The notes below the pieces were generated by a model. That model was not told the DNA's origin, ran no database searches, and saw nothing but the letters and a program-made list of their open reading frames with translations. A DNA stretch of 64,000 nucleotides from contig NZ_CM003596.1 in NCBI RefSeq assembly GCF_001435845.1, positions 372,001 to 436,000 on the forward strand. Direction: 5' to 3'. The stretch comes from Psychrobacter sp. P11G3 (GTDB lineage: Bacteria; Pseudomonadota; Gammaproteobacteria; Pseudomonadales; Moraxellaceae). Below, piece by piece: positions 44,660-54,041 of the stretch (position 1 is its first letter; each line of letters begins with the position of its first letter). Made by a program: the position numbers and the translations under genes.

Positions 44660-45739
44660 CTATTGTTTATACAGAGTAGGATCTGTTGATTCTTTAGCAG
44701 TCTGATCATCAGCTTGGGCATTAAAAAAAGTCTGAGTAACATTTTGCTTGGCTTGCTGCCAGTATTCAAATTGCTGGCAAGTAAATTCAAGATCGCCTTG
44801 CCATGTTGGGATGTTGCCGCGCATGGTTTTGATACGTTGCTGGTTAGGGTAAGGCAGATCTTGCGCAGCTTTAGCAGCCTCATGAGCAGCCACACGGTCA
44901 TTGCACACGAGGGCAATATCACAACCAGCATCAATTGCCGCTTTTACGCGAGCACTGACATCACCAGCCGCCTTCGCACCTGCCATCGATAAGTCATCAG
45001 AGAAAAGTACCCCGTCAAATTTAAGCTCATCTCGAATGATATCTTGTAGCCAAATTTTGGAGAATCCTGCTGGCTTGTCGTCTACTTGCGAAAATATCAC
45101 ATGTGCTGGCATAAGAGCGTCCAGACTATGTAGTGTTTGAGCAAAAGGTTGCATGTCGCTATTGATAATCTCATCTAAGCTGCGCGTATCGATGGCTTCC
45201 GATACGTGCGAGTCAGGAGCGATAGCGCCATGACCAGGGAAATGCTTGCCAGTAGTGGCCATGCCAGCCGCTTTCATACCGCGCATAAACTGTGTTGCAA
45301 GCGCAGTGATAGCTTGCGTCTCATGATGAAAGCTGCGATCACCGATAACTTGGCTAATACCATCTCTATCCAATACGGGTGCAAAGCTCAAATCGATTCC
45401 TACAGCCAGCACTTCAGCTGCCATTAGATAACCGCAATCGTAGGCGCAGCTAAGTGCTTGACTTGGGTCTTGATTGAATAGCTTACCCAGTCGACCCATA
45501 GCAGGCAAGGGCGTGAAACCTTCACGTAGCCTCGCGACTCGTCCACCTTCTTGGTCCACACCGATAAGTATGTCTTGATTGTGATAACGTATATCGTCGC
45601 ACAGTGCTCTGACTTGGGCCGCATCTGTGACGTTACGACCAAACAATATTACTCCGCCGACCTGTGCTTGTTTAATCAAGCTGACATCTTCAGCGGTCAA
45701 AGCGGTACTATCGATATCTATCATTAAAACGCCGTACAT
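44660..45739 (-). CDS. nagZ: Beta-N-acetylhexosaminidase NagZ
   Basis: NagZ removes N-acetylglucosamine from cytoplasmic muropeptides during peptidoglycan recycling. The 359 residues belong to glycoside hydrolase family 3. Markers are VGGVILFGRNV, ILIGVDQEGGRVARLREGFT, DLSFAPVLD, the catalytic-loop KHFPGHGAIAPDSHVSEA, MPAHVIFSQVD, and the nucleophile Asp in LFSDDLSMAGA. No signal peptide, as expected. The C-terminal ~20 residues (after FFNAQADDQ) are extra. It lies alone, convergent with the OmpA-domain gene. No ampC/ampR or other recycling genes are next to it. Confidence 0.96.
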   Translation of the reverse strand: MYGVLMIDIDSTALTAEDVSLIKQAQVGGVILFGRNVTDAAQVRALCDDIRYHNQDILIGVDQEGGRVARLREGFTPLPAMGRLGKLFNQDPSQALSCAYDCGYLMAAEVLAVGIDLSFAPVLDRDGISQVIGDRSFHHETQAITALATQFMRGMKAAGMATTGKHFPGHGAIAPDSHVSEAIDTRSLDEIINSDMQPFAQTLHSLDALMPAHVIFSQVDDKPAGFSKIWLQDIIRDELKFDGVLFSDDLSMAGAKAAGDVSARVKAAIDAGCDIALVCNDRVAAHEAAKAAQDLPYPNQQRIKTMRGNIPTWQGDLEFTCQQFEYWQQAKQNVTQTFFNAQADDQTAKESTDPTLYKQ

Positions 45740-46192
45740 CGCGTGTTCCTTATTATTTTATATATGGTTATATTATGAGGGTGACTGACTATACCTGTCT
45801 TATCGCTTAGCAGTCATTGTTCAGATATCTTATTATGACAGTTATTATTAATTGAGCATAATGTGGCAGATTATTGGGGTCAAATCAATTTGCTAATAGC
45901 CATCAAATTCAGTCATCAAATCGATGTTGATAGCCCTCAATTACTATGTATGATAAAAGTGATAGAAAGTTTGGTATGTACAGGTGTAGCGTGTAAGATT
46001 GCTTATACAGTTTGAGACAGTTCAGTATTTATGCGCATGATAATATTGATTGATTTTTGACTATATATCAGTATTTAATGATGCATAAAGTATAAGAATA
46101 AAAAACACAGCATTTATAGGTCATAACAGATTCGAGCATTTCTAATTCTGATGAATTACCCAATACTATTAACTTCAAATAACTAGGTACAT
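45740..46192. other. Divergent intergenic region nagZ / ctp
   Basis: These 453 AT-rich bases should hold both promoters. I see only weak, imperfect repeats of ATCAAAT around 45890-45940 and no gene. Confidence 0.5.
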
Positions 46193-48406
46193 ATGATGAA
46201 AAAACAACCAGCACAGTGGTTACTCAGTGCAGCGTCAGTGGGCATCGCCGGTATTATCTTGACCCAAAGCTACGGTACTGCAGTCGCCGAGACCAATACG
46301 GGAAGTTTCGTTCAGACCCCTGAGCAAAAGGTCACCACCCGTCAAGTAGCCGCCTTGCTGGATCGCAGTCATTATCTTAATCAGCCTTTAGATAGCAAGA
46401 CCGGTAGCGAAATCCTATCAATGTATATCGATAGCCTTGACCCAAACCATACGTTGTTTTTGCAATCTGATGTCGATGAGCTGAAGAAAAAACACGCTGA
46501 AGATTTTGGCGCTCGCCTAAAACAAGGTGATCTATCTGCAGGGGTAGAGGTGTATGATCGTTACCGCAAACGCTCAAACGAGTACTTTGCGATGGCAACC
46601 AAGATGCTCAAAACAGACATTGATCTGACAGGTAACGACACAATCATTCTTGATCGCGAAAAACTAGGCCATTTTAAAACCAAAAAAGAGCAGCGTGATT
46701 ACTGGGAACGTCAGCTAAAGTTTCAGTTGATGAGCATTACCCTCGGTCAAGAAGACGAAAAAGCCAAAGAGAAAGTATTTTTAAGCAACCCAGATATCAC
46801 ACGTGGACAAGACTTGGTACGTAACGATGAGCGTACGCCAAATGAGATTTTGCAAAATCGTTTATCGCGTCAACAAGAGCAGTTTAAACGCCTCAAAGAT
46901 GATGAAATCATGGAAACCATCTTAAATACGGCGATGCTGACCTATGATCCGCACAGTAATTACTATGCACCGATTCAAGCGACTGAACTACAAATCCAGT
47001 CTAGTCTTCAGTTAGAAGGCATTGGTGTCTCTATTCGTCCAGATCGCAAAAATCCGGACTATACCCGTATTGTGACTTTGGTCGATGGTGGTCCAGCCGC
47101 TAAGTCAGGTCAAATCAAGCCCAATGATTTGATCGTTGGTATCGCAAAAGATGGCGAAACCATGACGGACGTGGTTGGCTGGTCAACGCGTGAAATTGTC
47201 AGCTTGATTCGCGGAAAACGCGGTACATCGGTCACACTGAAACTACGTCAACCTAATACCCCAGATGCTAGCGCCCGTACAGTCACGGTAGTACGAGATA
47301 TTATTCAGCAAGAAGAGTCAGGCGTCACTCAGCGAGTGGTAGAAGTGCAGCGTCCTAATATTGATAAGACACCAAAGCGTATTGGCGTACTTGAGATACC
47401 AAGCTTTTATTTAAACTATCGTGCACGTCGCAATGGTGAAGACTATCGTAGCGTCAGTATCGATACTGAAAAAGCGTTAAAAGAGTTGAATAAACAAAAT
47501 ATCGATGGCCTAGTGGTTGATTTGCGCAACAACCCTGGTGGCTCATTGGATGAAGTTGCCAAGATGTTAGGTTTCTTTATCAAGAGCGGACCACTGGTAC
47601 AGATTCGTGATAATCGTGGCAACATTCAAGTATACCGTGACAACGATGGCGGCGAGCAATTGTATGATGGCAAAATGGCGGTCATTACCAACTTAGCATC
47701 AGCCTCAGCCAGTGAAATCTTTGCCGCTGCTATTCAAGACTATGGTCGCGGATTAGTAGTTGGTAGTACGACAACTGGTAAAGGCTCGGCACAGATTCAG
47801 CTCGATAGCTTAGCTTTAGGCTCTGCTACCTTGACTCAGCGTAAATTTTATCGTGTTACTGGCGGTAGTACGCAAAATAAAGGTGTCGTACCAGATGTTG
47901 AGCTAGTTAATATCTATGATGATGCAACCTTTGGCGAGCGAGCTCAGAAAAAAGCATTGCCTTGGGACACTATCAGAACGGCGCCGTATAAGCCTGAAGG
48001 GAAGTTTACCAGTGATACATTGGCGACGCTCAATCAGCAGTCTAAGATTCGCCAACAAAAAGACCCACAGTTTACTTATCTTTCGACGCTAAATGATATT
48101 CGTAACATGGATGATGAAAAGAAACCTGTTCGTTTAGATATCAATAGCCGCCGAGCCAAAATGCAGCTAATTGAGAAACGATCATTAGAAGCAGAAAACA
48201 AACGCCTTATCGCAACTGGCGAGCGTCCGTACTCTAACTGGAACACTTATCAAGCAGCGATGGACGCAAAATTTGAAGAGCGTAGCCGTATGAAAGCCGC
48301 TGAACGTCCGGAATTACCAGAGGATGAAGCGTTTATCAATGAGGCAGCTTACCTTATGCTCAGCGCTGAACCTAAGACGATGCTTAGCCCTGAAGAGAAG
48401 CTATAA
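46193..48406 (+). CDS. Periplasmic C-terminal processing protease (Tsp/Prc)
   Basis: This encodes a 737-residue S41 peptidase that degrades or trims periplasmic proteins from the C-terminus. It has a signal peptide (about 1-32, cleavage near AVAE), a helical N-terminal domain (about 50-250), and a PDZ domain (about 270-355, LEGIGVSIRP, then VDGGPAAKSGQIKPNDLIVGI). The protease core (about 375-570) has NIDGLVVDLRNNPGGSLDEV and ASASASEIFAAAIQDYGRGLVVGSTTTGKGSAQ, holding the catalytic Ser and Lys. A C-terminal DUF3340-like helical region (about 590-720) follows, as in Prc. The length and order match the E. coli Prc family. Two adjacent Met codons begin the frame. Confidence 0.95.
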   Translation: MMKKQPAQWLLSAASVGIAGIILTQSYGTAVAETNTGSFVQTPEQKVTTRQVAALLDRSHYLNQPLDSKTGSEILSMYIDSLDPNHTLFLQSDVDELKKKHAEDFGARLKQGDLSAGVEVYDRYRKRSNEYFAMATKMLKTDIDLTGNDTIILDREKLGHFKTKKEQRDYWERQLKFQLMSITLGQEDEKAKEKVFLSNPDITRGQDLVRNDERTPNEILQNRLSRQQEQFKRLKDDEIMETILNTAMLTYDPHSNYYAPIQATELQIQSSLQLEGIGVSIRPDRKNPDYTRIVTLVDGGPAAKSGQIKPNDLIVGIAKDGETMTDVVGWSTREIVSLIRGKRGTSVTLKLRQPNTPDASARTVTVVRDIIQQEESGVTQRVVEVQRPNIDKTPKRIGVLEIPSFYLNYRARRNGEDYRSVSIDTEKALKELNKQNIDGLVVDLRNNPGGSLDEVAKMLGFFIKSGPLVQIRDNRGNIQVYRDNDGGEQLYDGKMAVITNLASASASEIFAAAIQDYGRGLVVGSTTTGKGSAQIQLDSLALGSATLTQRKFYRVTGGSTQNKGVVPDVELVNIYDDATFGERAQKKALPWDTIRTAPYKPEGKFTSDTLATLNQQSKIRQQKDPQFTYLSTLNDIRNMDDEKKPVRLDINSRRAKMQLIEKRSLEAENKRLIATGERPYSNWNTYQAAMDAKFEERSRMKAAERPELPEDEAFINEAAYLMLSAEPKTMLSPEEKL

Positions 48407-48430
48407 TGTGAAGTTATTATAACGTTACGT

Positions 48431-48460
48431 AATCTATGTAAGCATATGCTTACATAGATT
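48431..48460. repeat. Perfect 30 bp palindrome after ctp
   Basis: AATCTATGTAAGCAT is followed directly by its exact reverse complement, 25 bases after the ctp stop. There is no T run on either side, so it is not a standard terminator. It could be a cruciform or protein-binding site, or an mRNA 3' hairpin. Confidence 0.85.
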
Positions 48461-48674
48461 GACGTTTAGACCTCTTACCAACGAAGGGTTAATCTGCGAC
48501 TATAACTGTACGGCACGATTGAACGAAACGGTTCATTGATACTAGGGATTGGTATCTTAAAGGTCGCACTAGGGATAAGTAGTTTGCTGATTAAGGATGA
48601 TAAGGCTGGATGCCTGTCAGTTATGAGATGCCCAGGGATTAGGTATCACGTAACGCTAACATGGATGGTTGGTA

Positions 48675-48712
48675 ATAAAAGCCGCATGACGCTTGTCGTT
48701 ATGCGGCTTTGT
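48675..48712 (+). terminator. Terminator-like hairpin in the ctp-slyD region
   Basis: AAAGCCGCATGACG pairs with CGTTATGCGGCTTT (one mismatch). T run weak (TTTG). It ends something transcribed on the + strand: either the ctp 3' UTR or an independent short RNA. Confidence 0.65.
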
Positions 48713-48813
48713 TACGTCTGGATATTAATAATTTTTATAGTGGATTTTTTAAATAGATCGTATGCAAGTTGAGCATATTTATATTAATTCGAAACTTACC
48801 ATGAGATAAACAT

Positions 48814-48852
48814 AAAAAAAGGCCAGCAACCTTATCGGCTACTGGCCTTTTA
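48814..48852. terminator. Terminator of slyD (minus), also usable on the plus strand
   Basis: AAAAGGCCAG pairs with CTGGCCTTTT, with a long A run on the left (T run on the minus strand). Confidence 0.85.
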
Positions 48853-48912
48853 TATTAGAGAATAAATTTAATAACTTATCCTCTAAATATTTTCACTATA
48901 CTCTAGAAGAGA

Positions 48913-49398
48913 TTAGTGCTCAACGCCACCTGCACCATGTACATGGCCATGGTTTAGTTCGTCTTCAGTTGCTGCACGTACTTCTTGGATTTCAACATCA
49001 AATGTCAAACGCTTACCAGCCAATGGATGGTTTGCATCAACAGTAACTTCTTGATCGTTTACAGCAGTTACGGTAACCAACATTACTTGGCCGCCAGCTT
49101 CTGACTGGAACTGCATACCAGGCTGAATGTCGTCAACGCCTTGGAAGTTGTCACGTGGTACGTGCTGTACTGCTTGCTCTTGATATTCGCCGTAGCCATC
49201 AGCAGGTTCAACGACTGCATTAACTTTTTCGCCAGCAGACTTACCTTCTAATTGTGCTTCTAGGCCTGGGATAATGTTGCTGTGACCATGTAGATAAGCA
49301 AGTGGCTGACCTTCTGGTGACTGGTCAAGGATATTGCCTTCGTCGTCTTTTAGTGTGTAATTGAATTTGACGGCAGTGTCTTTTGCGATAGTAGTCAT
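48913..49398 (-). CDS. FKBP-type peptidyl-prolyl isomerase, SlyD-like
   Basis: This encodes a 161-residue cytoplasmic FKBP that speeds prolyl isomerisation and acts as a chaperone. The FKBP domain is interrupted by the insert-in-flap (IF) domain as in SlyD: KFNYTLKDDEGNILDQSPEGQPLAYLHGHSNIIPGLEAQLEGKSAGEK, then AVVEPADGYGEYQEQAVQHVPRDNF, and the return segment DANHPLAGKRLTFDVEIQEV. The metal-binding tail is short (HGHVHG), unlike the His/Cys-rich tail of E. coli SlyD, so nickel delivery is less likely. The start is supported by AGGA. It is monocistronic with its own terminator. Confidence 0.93.
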   Translation of the reverse strand: MTTIAKDTAVKFNYTLKDDEGNILDQSPEGQPLAYLHGHSNIIPGLEAQLEGKSAGEKVNAVVEPADGYGEYQEQAVQHVPRDNFQGVDDIQPGMQFQSEAGGQVMLVTVTAVNDQEVTVDANHPLAGKRLTFDVEIQEVRAATEDELNHGHVHGAGGVEH

Positions 49399-49722
49399 AA
49401 AATATCCTAAATATATCTATGTAAAAAATTAAATACGGTTGCAATAAACCTAAAAAAGCCAATCTGCAAGCCAAAAGGCCACGTCATTAGTCAATTATCA
49501 TCAGTTTATTAAAGTAACTTTAGCAGTTAGCATCTTTAATTGAGATGGCCCACATAACTTTCAAGGCAAAAAACATAAAAAATGCCAATTAATGCCACAA
49601 TTTACAATAATAACTGCTATTTTCTATAGTTAATGCATAGCTATTGGCTATTCATGGTTTAGGAGTTGCTTTTTTAGAGCAGGACTTCTAGCATAATTAT
49701 AAAAATAAGGACGAGAGATACG
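49399..49722. other. Divergent intergenic region slyD / M61 peptidase
   Basis: These 324 AT-rich bases should hold both promoters. Nothing else is seen. Confidence 0.5.
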
Positions 49723-51753
49723 ATGACTGCATTTGCCAATACCACTACTAAACAACCAGTGAGCAATGTTTCAACCAATCACGATGCTACTAAGGCTAAA
49801 ACGATAGCTGATATAAGCTATCAATTTGGTTTTGCTCGTTTCTACGAGCATTTGGTCGATGTGTCACTGAGCTTTACAGCAGTATCCGATGCGCCGCAGC
49901 TTTGGTTACCAGCATGGATACCAGGCAGTTATCTGATGCGTGAGTTTGCCCGAAACATCACTGCGGTACACTATCAAGTAATAGAAGCTCAAACAGCGGA
50001 TAGTGACAAGCAACCAGAGACTTATCGCGCGCAAAAAATTGACAAAAACACATGGCAGCTGCCAGCGATGCAAGCAGGGCAGACGGTCATCGTCGAGTAC
50101 GAAGTCTATTGCTATGATTTATCCGTGCGTACGGCCTACGTCGATCAGCAACGACTTTACGGTAATTTCACCTCACTTGCGCTCGCCGTCGAAGGGCAAG
50201 AGCAAGCACCTGCCCAAGTTAGCTTAATCGTTCCTGAGACATTTTTTGCAGACAAAGAAAGTAGCAAAGTACTGTTGGCTTGTGGGTTGGACACTACGCA
50301 CCTGCAGATTGATCAACAGCAAAAAGGCCGTCAGCAAGCGAACCGTCAGCACATCTATAAGTTACAGGCAGCCAATTATCACGAGCTGATTGATTATCCA
50401 TTCGAAATCGCAGAACAAGAAAAGTTTGATTTTATTATTAACGATAATGAGCATCAGACGCTACATCATAGCTTTTACCTATCAGGTAAGCAGAATGCTA
50501 ACCTAGGTCGATTACAGCAGGATATTACTCAGATTTGTCAGACCTACGTAGATTGGTTAGGCGATGCGCCATTTGACGATTATACCTTTATGACCTTTGC
50601 CAGTGGTCAAGACTATGGTGGGCTTGAGCATATCAACTCTACTAGCCTTATCACCCCGCGCAATGACTTACCCAGCACTAATGAGCCAAAGTTACCAAGT
50701 ACAGATTATCAGCGATTTTTAGGCTTATGTAGCCATGAGTATTTTCACTCATGGTGGGTGAAGACGGTGCGTCCTGATGTCATGATCGATGTCGATTTGC
50801 GTCGTGAAGCATTTACGCCATTACTTTGGGTATTCGAAGGGTTTACGTCTTATATCGATGATTTTATGTTGCAAGCATCAGGCGTGATTGATAAAGCCAA
50901 TTATCTGCGACTGCTAGCCGAGCAAATCAATCGCTACTATCAAACCCCAGGGCGTGGCAATCAAAGCGTGGCAGAGTCGAGCTTTGATGCTTGGATTAAA
51001 CTGTATCGTACCGATGAAAATACAGGCAATGCGGGTATCAGCTACTATAATAAAGGCGCGTTGGTAGCTTTATGTCTAGACCTAATCTTACTCAAAAATA
51101 GTGATGGTCGTTATCGTTTGTTTGATGTGGTCAAAGCTTTTTATACTCAGGCCAAGCAGAACGACAGTAAGCGGATTGGTATCAGTAGTGCTGACATGGG
51201 CTCCGTCATTGAGCAGTTTATGCCGCTAGCAGAATGGGAAGATTTTGAACGCCGTTATGTCAATGGGGTAGAAGAGCTGCCAATTGAAGCGTTGCTAGTG
51301 GCAAACGGTGTCAAAATACAGGCGAATACCAAAGAAACGGCTGACAAGCATGTGCCTTGGGGTATGCGATGTAACGAAACGCCAGCTGGACTCAAGGTAA
51401 ATCGTGTGATGCGAGATAGCGTTGCTGCCAGAGCTGGTATCTCAGCGCATGACGTTATTATCGCGATTGACGGTATCAAAGCAGATACGAAACAACTTAC
51501 CACTTTGGTTAATACAGCGCATCCTGTTGAATGTTATTTGTTCCGCCGTGATGAGCTAATGTGTGTTCAGATTCAACCCGAAACGACAACTAAAGTTAAG
51601 CTGCGAGATGAGACAACTGGCATGACTGGAGCAGTACCTCCTCACAAAGTAAGCCTACGCTTAGCAAAAGGAGATAAGACTCTAGAGAATGATAATGAGC
51701 CATTAAAAGGTGAGGCAGGTTGGGAGACATGGCTCAATGTTATGAAGCGATAG
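49723..51753 (+). CDS. M61 family metallopeptidase with PDZ domain
   Basis: This encodes 676 residues of the M61 (glycyl aminopeptidase) family. The N-terminal beta domain (about 25-200) includes LWLPAWIPGSYLMREFARNI and VYCYDLSVRTAYVDQQRLYGN. The gluzincin active site HEYFHSWWVK lies near residue 338, with the distal Glu in PLLWVFEGFTSYIDDFML. A PDZ domain lies near 560-620 (RVMRDSVAARAGISAHDVIIAIDGIKAD). No clear signal peptide is seen, so it is probably cytoplasmic. The family cuts N-terminal Gly and Ala in known cases; the substrate here is unknown. It is single, followed by a terminator shared with the DUF305 gene. Confidence 0.93.
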   Translation: MTAFANTTTKQPVSNVSTNHDATKAKTIADISYQFGFARFYEHLVDVSLSFTAVSDAPQLWLPAWIPGSYLMREFARNITAVHYQVIEAQTADSDKQPETYRAQKIDKNTWQLPAMQAGQTVIVEYEVYCYDLSVRTAYVDQQRLYGNFTSLALAVEGQEQAPAQVSLIVPETFFADKESSKVLLACGLDTTHLQIDQQQKGRQQANRQHIYKLQAANYHELIDYPFEIAEQEKFDFIINDNEHQTLHHSFYLSGKQNANLGRLQQDITQICQTYVDWLGDAPFDDYTFMTFASGQDYGGLEHINSTSLITPRNDLPSTNEPKLPSTDYQRFLGLCSHEYFHSWWVKTVRPDVMIDVDLRREAFTPLLWVFEGFTSYIDDFMLQASGVIDKANYLRLLAEQINRYYQTPGRGNQSVAESSFDAWIKLYRTDENTGNAGISYYNKGALVALCLDLILLKNSDGRYRLFDVVKAFYTQAKQNDSKRIGISSADMGSVIEQFMPLAEWEDFERRYVNGVEELPIEALLVANGVKIQANTKETADKHVPWGMRCNETPAGLKVNRVMRDSVAARAGISAHDVIIAIDGIKADTKQLTTLVNTAHPVECYLFRRDELMCVQIQPETTTKVKLRDETTGMTGAVPPHKVSLRLAKGDKTLENDNEPLKGEAGWETWLNVMKR

Positions 51754-51800
51754 CCTCGATGCTATATAAAATACCTTTCCATACGAAAAACCCCTCCATA

Positions 51801-51846
51801 TAAAAAACCCTCTTCCGAGCATTCATGCTTAGAAGAAGGTTTTTAT
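51801..51846. terminator. Bidirectional terminator between M61 and DUF305 genes
   Basis: AAAAAACCCTCTTC on the left pairs with GAAGAAGGTTTTT on the right with small internal mismatches, and an inner AGCAT / ATGCT stem is present. Confidence 0.75.
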
Positions 51847-51944
51847 AATCTATAATATTGTAGATATGTCCAAGCAACTTAAATGCTCGATAGGTCAGAG
51901 GTTGGCAAGAAGATATACGTTTACTGCTCTTTAGCTTTATTATC

Positions 51945-52775
51945 TCAGCTATCTAGATTCTTATTAACGGTAGTTTCAGGCTCAATATTTTCATCTACAG
52001 AGCTATCGTCATCGTTGCTACTTGCAGCCTCAAGCGCAGCAATCCAGTTTTTCATCACATCAATTTCAGTTTGCTGGTTATCAATGACATCTTGCGCCAA
52101 CTGACGCATTTCTTCATCTGTCCCATATTCGAGCTGAACTTTTGCCATATCAACAGCGGCAATATGATGCGGTAGCATGCCGCGTGCAAATGCCATATCA
52201 GGTACAGGATCAGACACGCCCAAAGTCATTTTGCCATGCATATTTTCCATGCTTTTAGCATATGCTTGCTGCATCGCCATAGTATTTGGCTTAGGTTTGG
52301 CAGCATCAGGATGGCTAGCTAACCATTTGTTTAAGACATCGATTTCAGTTTGCTGTGCCGTAATGACATCTTGAGCAAGCTGGCGCATCGCTTCGTCAGT
52401 ACCATACTTCAGCTCTATTTTTGCCATATCTACCGCGCCGCGATGATGTCCCAACATGCCTTTAGCAAAAGCGGTATCAGGATCGTTATAACCCATCCCA
52501 ATCATCATCTCGTCATACATTCTAGTCATCGATCTCGTATAGTCTCTGAGCATGTCACTCATTTGAGACTCATCATTGACACTGTTATCGCTGTCATTTG
52601 TTAGAGTGTCGTCTGCCATACCGTCATGCTCAGCATGTGGCATCTCAGTCACTGGCGGTGAGGTTTCTTCTACAGGATTTGATTGGTTGTCCTCAGTCGT
52701 TGGCTGACAGGCGCTCAATAAAAGCGCCGCAGAAATGCTAGTGACCAACGAAAGAAAACGACGAGAAGCAATCAT
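51945..52775 (-). CDS. Lipoprotein with two DUF305 domains, possible copper-binding protein
   Basis: This encodes a 276-residue predicted lipoprotein: signal peptide ending in the lipobox LLLSAC (Cys about 23), then a polar linker with HAEHDGM. Two similar DUF305 domains follow (about 75-155 and 175-245), each with a conserved core: DTAFAKGMLGHHRGAVDMAKIEL and DMAFARGMLPHHIAAVDMAKVQL, both continuing to RQLAQDVI-x-x-QQTEIDV. The HH and Met residues match the metal-binding pattern of DUF305 proteins, some of which (for example cyanobacterial CopM) bind copper. Copper binding here is an inference. The domain duplication is visible by eye. It is single; no copper-efflux genes are next to it. Confidence 0.9.
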   Translation of the reverse strand: MIASRRFLSLVTSISAALLLSACQPTTEDNQSNPVEETSPPVTEMPHAEHDGMADDTLTNDSDNSVNDESQMSDMLRDYTRSMTRMYDEMMIGMGYNDPDTAFAKGMLGHHRGAVDMAKIELKYGTDEAMRQLAQDVITAQQTEIDVLNKWLASHPDAAKPKPNTMAMQQAYAKSMENMHGKMTLGVSDPVPDMAFARGMLPHHIAAVDMAKVQLEYGTDEEMRQLAQDVIDNQQTEIDVMKNWIAALEAASSNDDDSSVDENIEPETTVNKNLDS

Positions 52776-52988
52776 GACATATCCCTATTGTGAAAAAACC
52801 AAACGATAAATGGATAATACCTATTATACATAATCAATTACGTGCTGAATGTTAGCAGATAAACCTTACCCATTCGAGACACTATGTTTAACAGGTCGTA
52901 ATATATTAGTGTCAGAGCTTTATATTCGTGGCTAAACAACTAAACAGTGTGAATTAACCAACAATATATAAACTTAAAACCATCTAAA

Positions 52989-53603
52989 CTAGCTAGAAAT
53001 ACCTAGCTGACGACAATGTTCGCTATTTAGATGAACGCGTACAAACTCTCCAACAGCTAAATCACCTAGCTCAAATCCTGCCACTGACCAACGTATCAAA
53101 CGCAGACAAGGCAGACCGACGTGCGCTGTCATACGTCTGACTTGGCGATTTTTCCCTTCATATATTGTTAGTATCAGCCATGAGTCCGGTACACTTTTAC
53201 GCTCACGTATTGGTGGATTGCGCTGCCAGAGCACCATCGGTAGCTCACTTTCACTGACATGTTTGACCTCGGCAGGTAGCGTTTTACCGTCTTTTAAAAC
53301 CACGCCACGTTTAAGCTTATTGAGTTGCTCAGCAGTAGGAATTCCTTCTACTTGCACTAAGTAAGTCTTACCTTGTTTGCGCCCTGCATTGGCTTTTGGC
53401 GGATGAGTAATTGCTTTATTAACGCGACCATCATCGGTCAAAATCAGCAAGCCCTCCGAAGTGGCATCTAGCCTACCAGCAACTCGCAAAGCCTTGTCAG
53501 TAAAGTATTGCGATAGGGTGGCGTGGTCGTTGTTACTGTCATCTCTAAACTGACTTTGTACGCCGTAAGGCTTGTTGAATAAGATGAGACTAGACGTAGA
53601 CAT
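52989..53603 (-). CDS. rluE: 23S rRNA pseudouridine synthase RluE
   Basis: RluE makes pseudouridine 2457 in 23S rRNA. It has 204 residues and belongs to the RsuA/RluB/E/F group but without an N-terminal S4 domain, as is usual for RluE. Markers: LILFNKPYGVQSQFRDD, the catalytic Asp in VAGRLDATSEGLLILTDDGRVNKAITHP, GKTYLVQVEG, and the C-terminal ILTIYEGKNRQVRRMTAHVGLPCLRLIRWSV. The start codon is close after AAACACCG, with no strong ribosome site. It lies divergent from icd with a 438-base gap. Confidence 0.95.
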   Translation of the reverse strand: MSTSSLILFNKPYGVQSQFRDDSNNDHATLSQYFTDKALRVAGRLDATSEGLLILTDDGRVNKAITHPPKANAGRKQGKTYLVQVEGIPTAEQLNKLKRGVVLKDGKTLPAEVKHVSESELPMVLWQRNPPIRERKSVPDSWLILTIYEGKNRQVRRMTAHVGLPCLRLIRWSVAGFELGDLAVGEFVRVHLNSEHCRQLGISS

Positions 53604-54041
53604 AAAACGGTGTTTCCTAGTTTTAGATGATTAATGGATCATTGTAGCGTATGTTTTGTAATGCAGAGCTAGTATTAAGCAACAAGACTAAAGGCGATAT
53701 ATTTAATGTGCTGTATGCCACATGACCTGCTACAAAAGTAGGACAGCGCTTGTATAAATTTGCTGTTATCCTAAATCCGTATTCTGATAGTGGTATTTAT
53801 ATTTCTGATATAGAAAAATCTACTATCTGCAAGCGGCAATCATTGTTTGGGTCTCTATTTTAATTTTTTTAGCTTAAAGCTATCTTTCATATTGTTCAAA
53901 TCAATGCCGCAAGTGGCGTACTCATAAAGGCTTTGCTTAACCGATAAGCGCTCAGAGCGTTAAAACTATAATAAAACGGTTAGCATAACAAAGTGTCTAG
54001 TTCGCTTGCGACGTCCAATATACAACCAAGGAGTATCATCG
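53604..54041. other. Divergent intergenic region rluE / icd
   Basis: These 438 bases should hold both promoters. A TATAAT at 53967-53972, 70 bases before the icd start, is the best -10 candidate, but no -35 is seen at the usual spacing. A near-palindrome AGCGCTC-A-GAGCGTT lies at 53947-53961. Confidence 0.5.

Larger units (their letters stand above)
48407..48912. other. 506-base intergenic region ctp / slyD
   Basis: The region contains a perfect 30 bp palindrome (48431-48460), a run of imperfect AGGGAT-containing repeats (around 48545-48645), a terminator-like hairpin (48675-48712), and the slyD terminator (48814-48852). A solo match to the end of the 109 bp element (TTTTTATAGTGGATT, 48732-48746) also lies here. 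An open frame at 48536-48772 has no protein-like features. Confidence 0.5.

Noticed and set aside
45890..45950. ATCAAAT-type repeats upstream of ctp as a tandem array
   Set aside because: The copies are short, differently spaced and imperfect, within what an AT-rich region gives by chance.
48536..48772. 78-codon open frame in the ctp-slyD gap
   Set aside because: Runs through a terminator-like hairpin and has no recognisable protein features or ribosome site.
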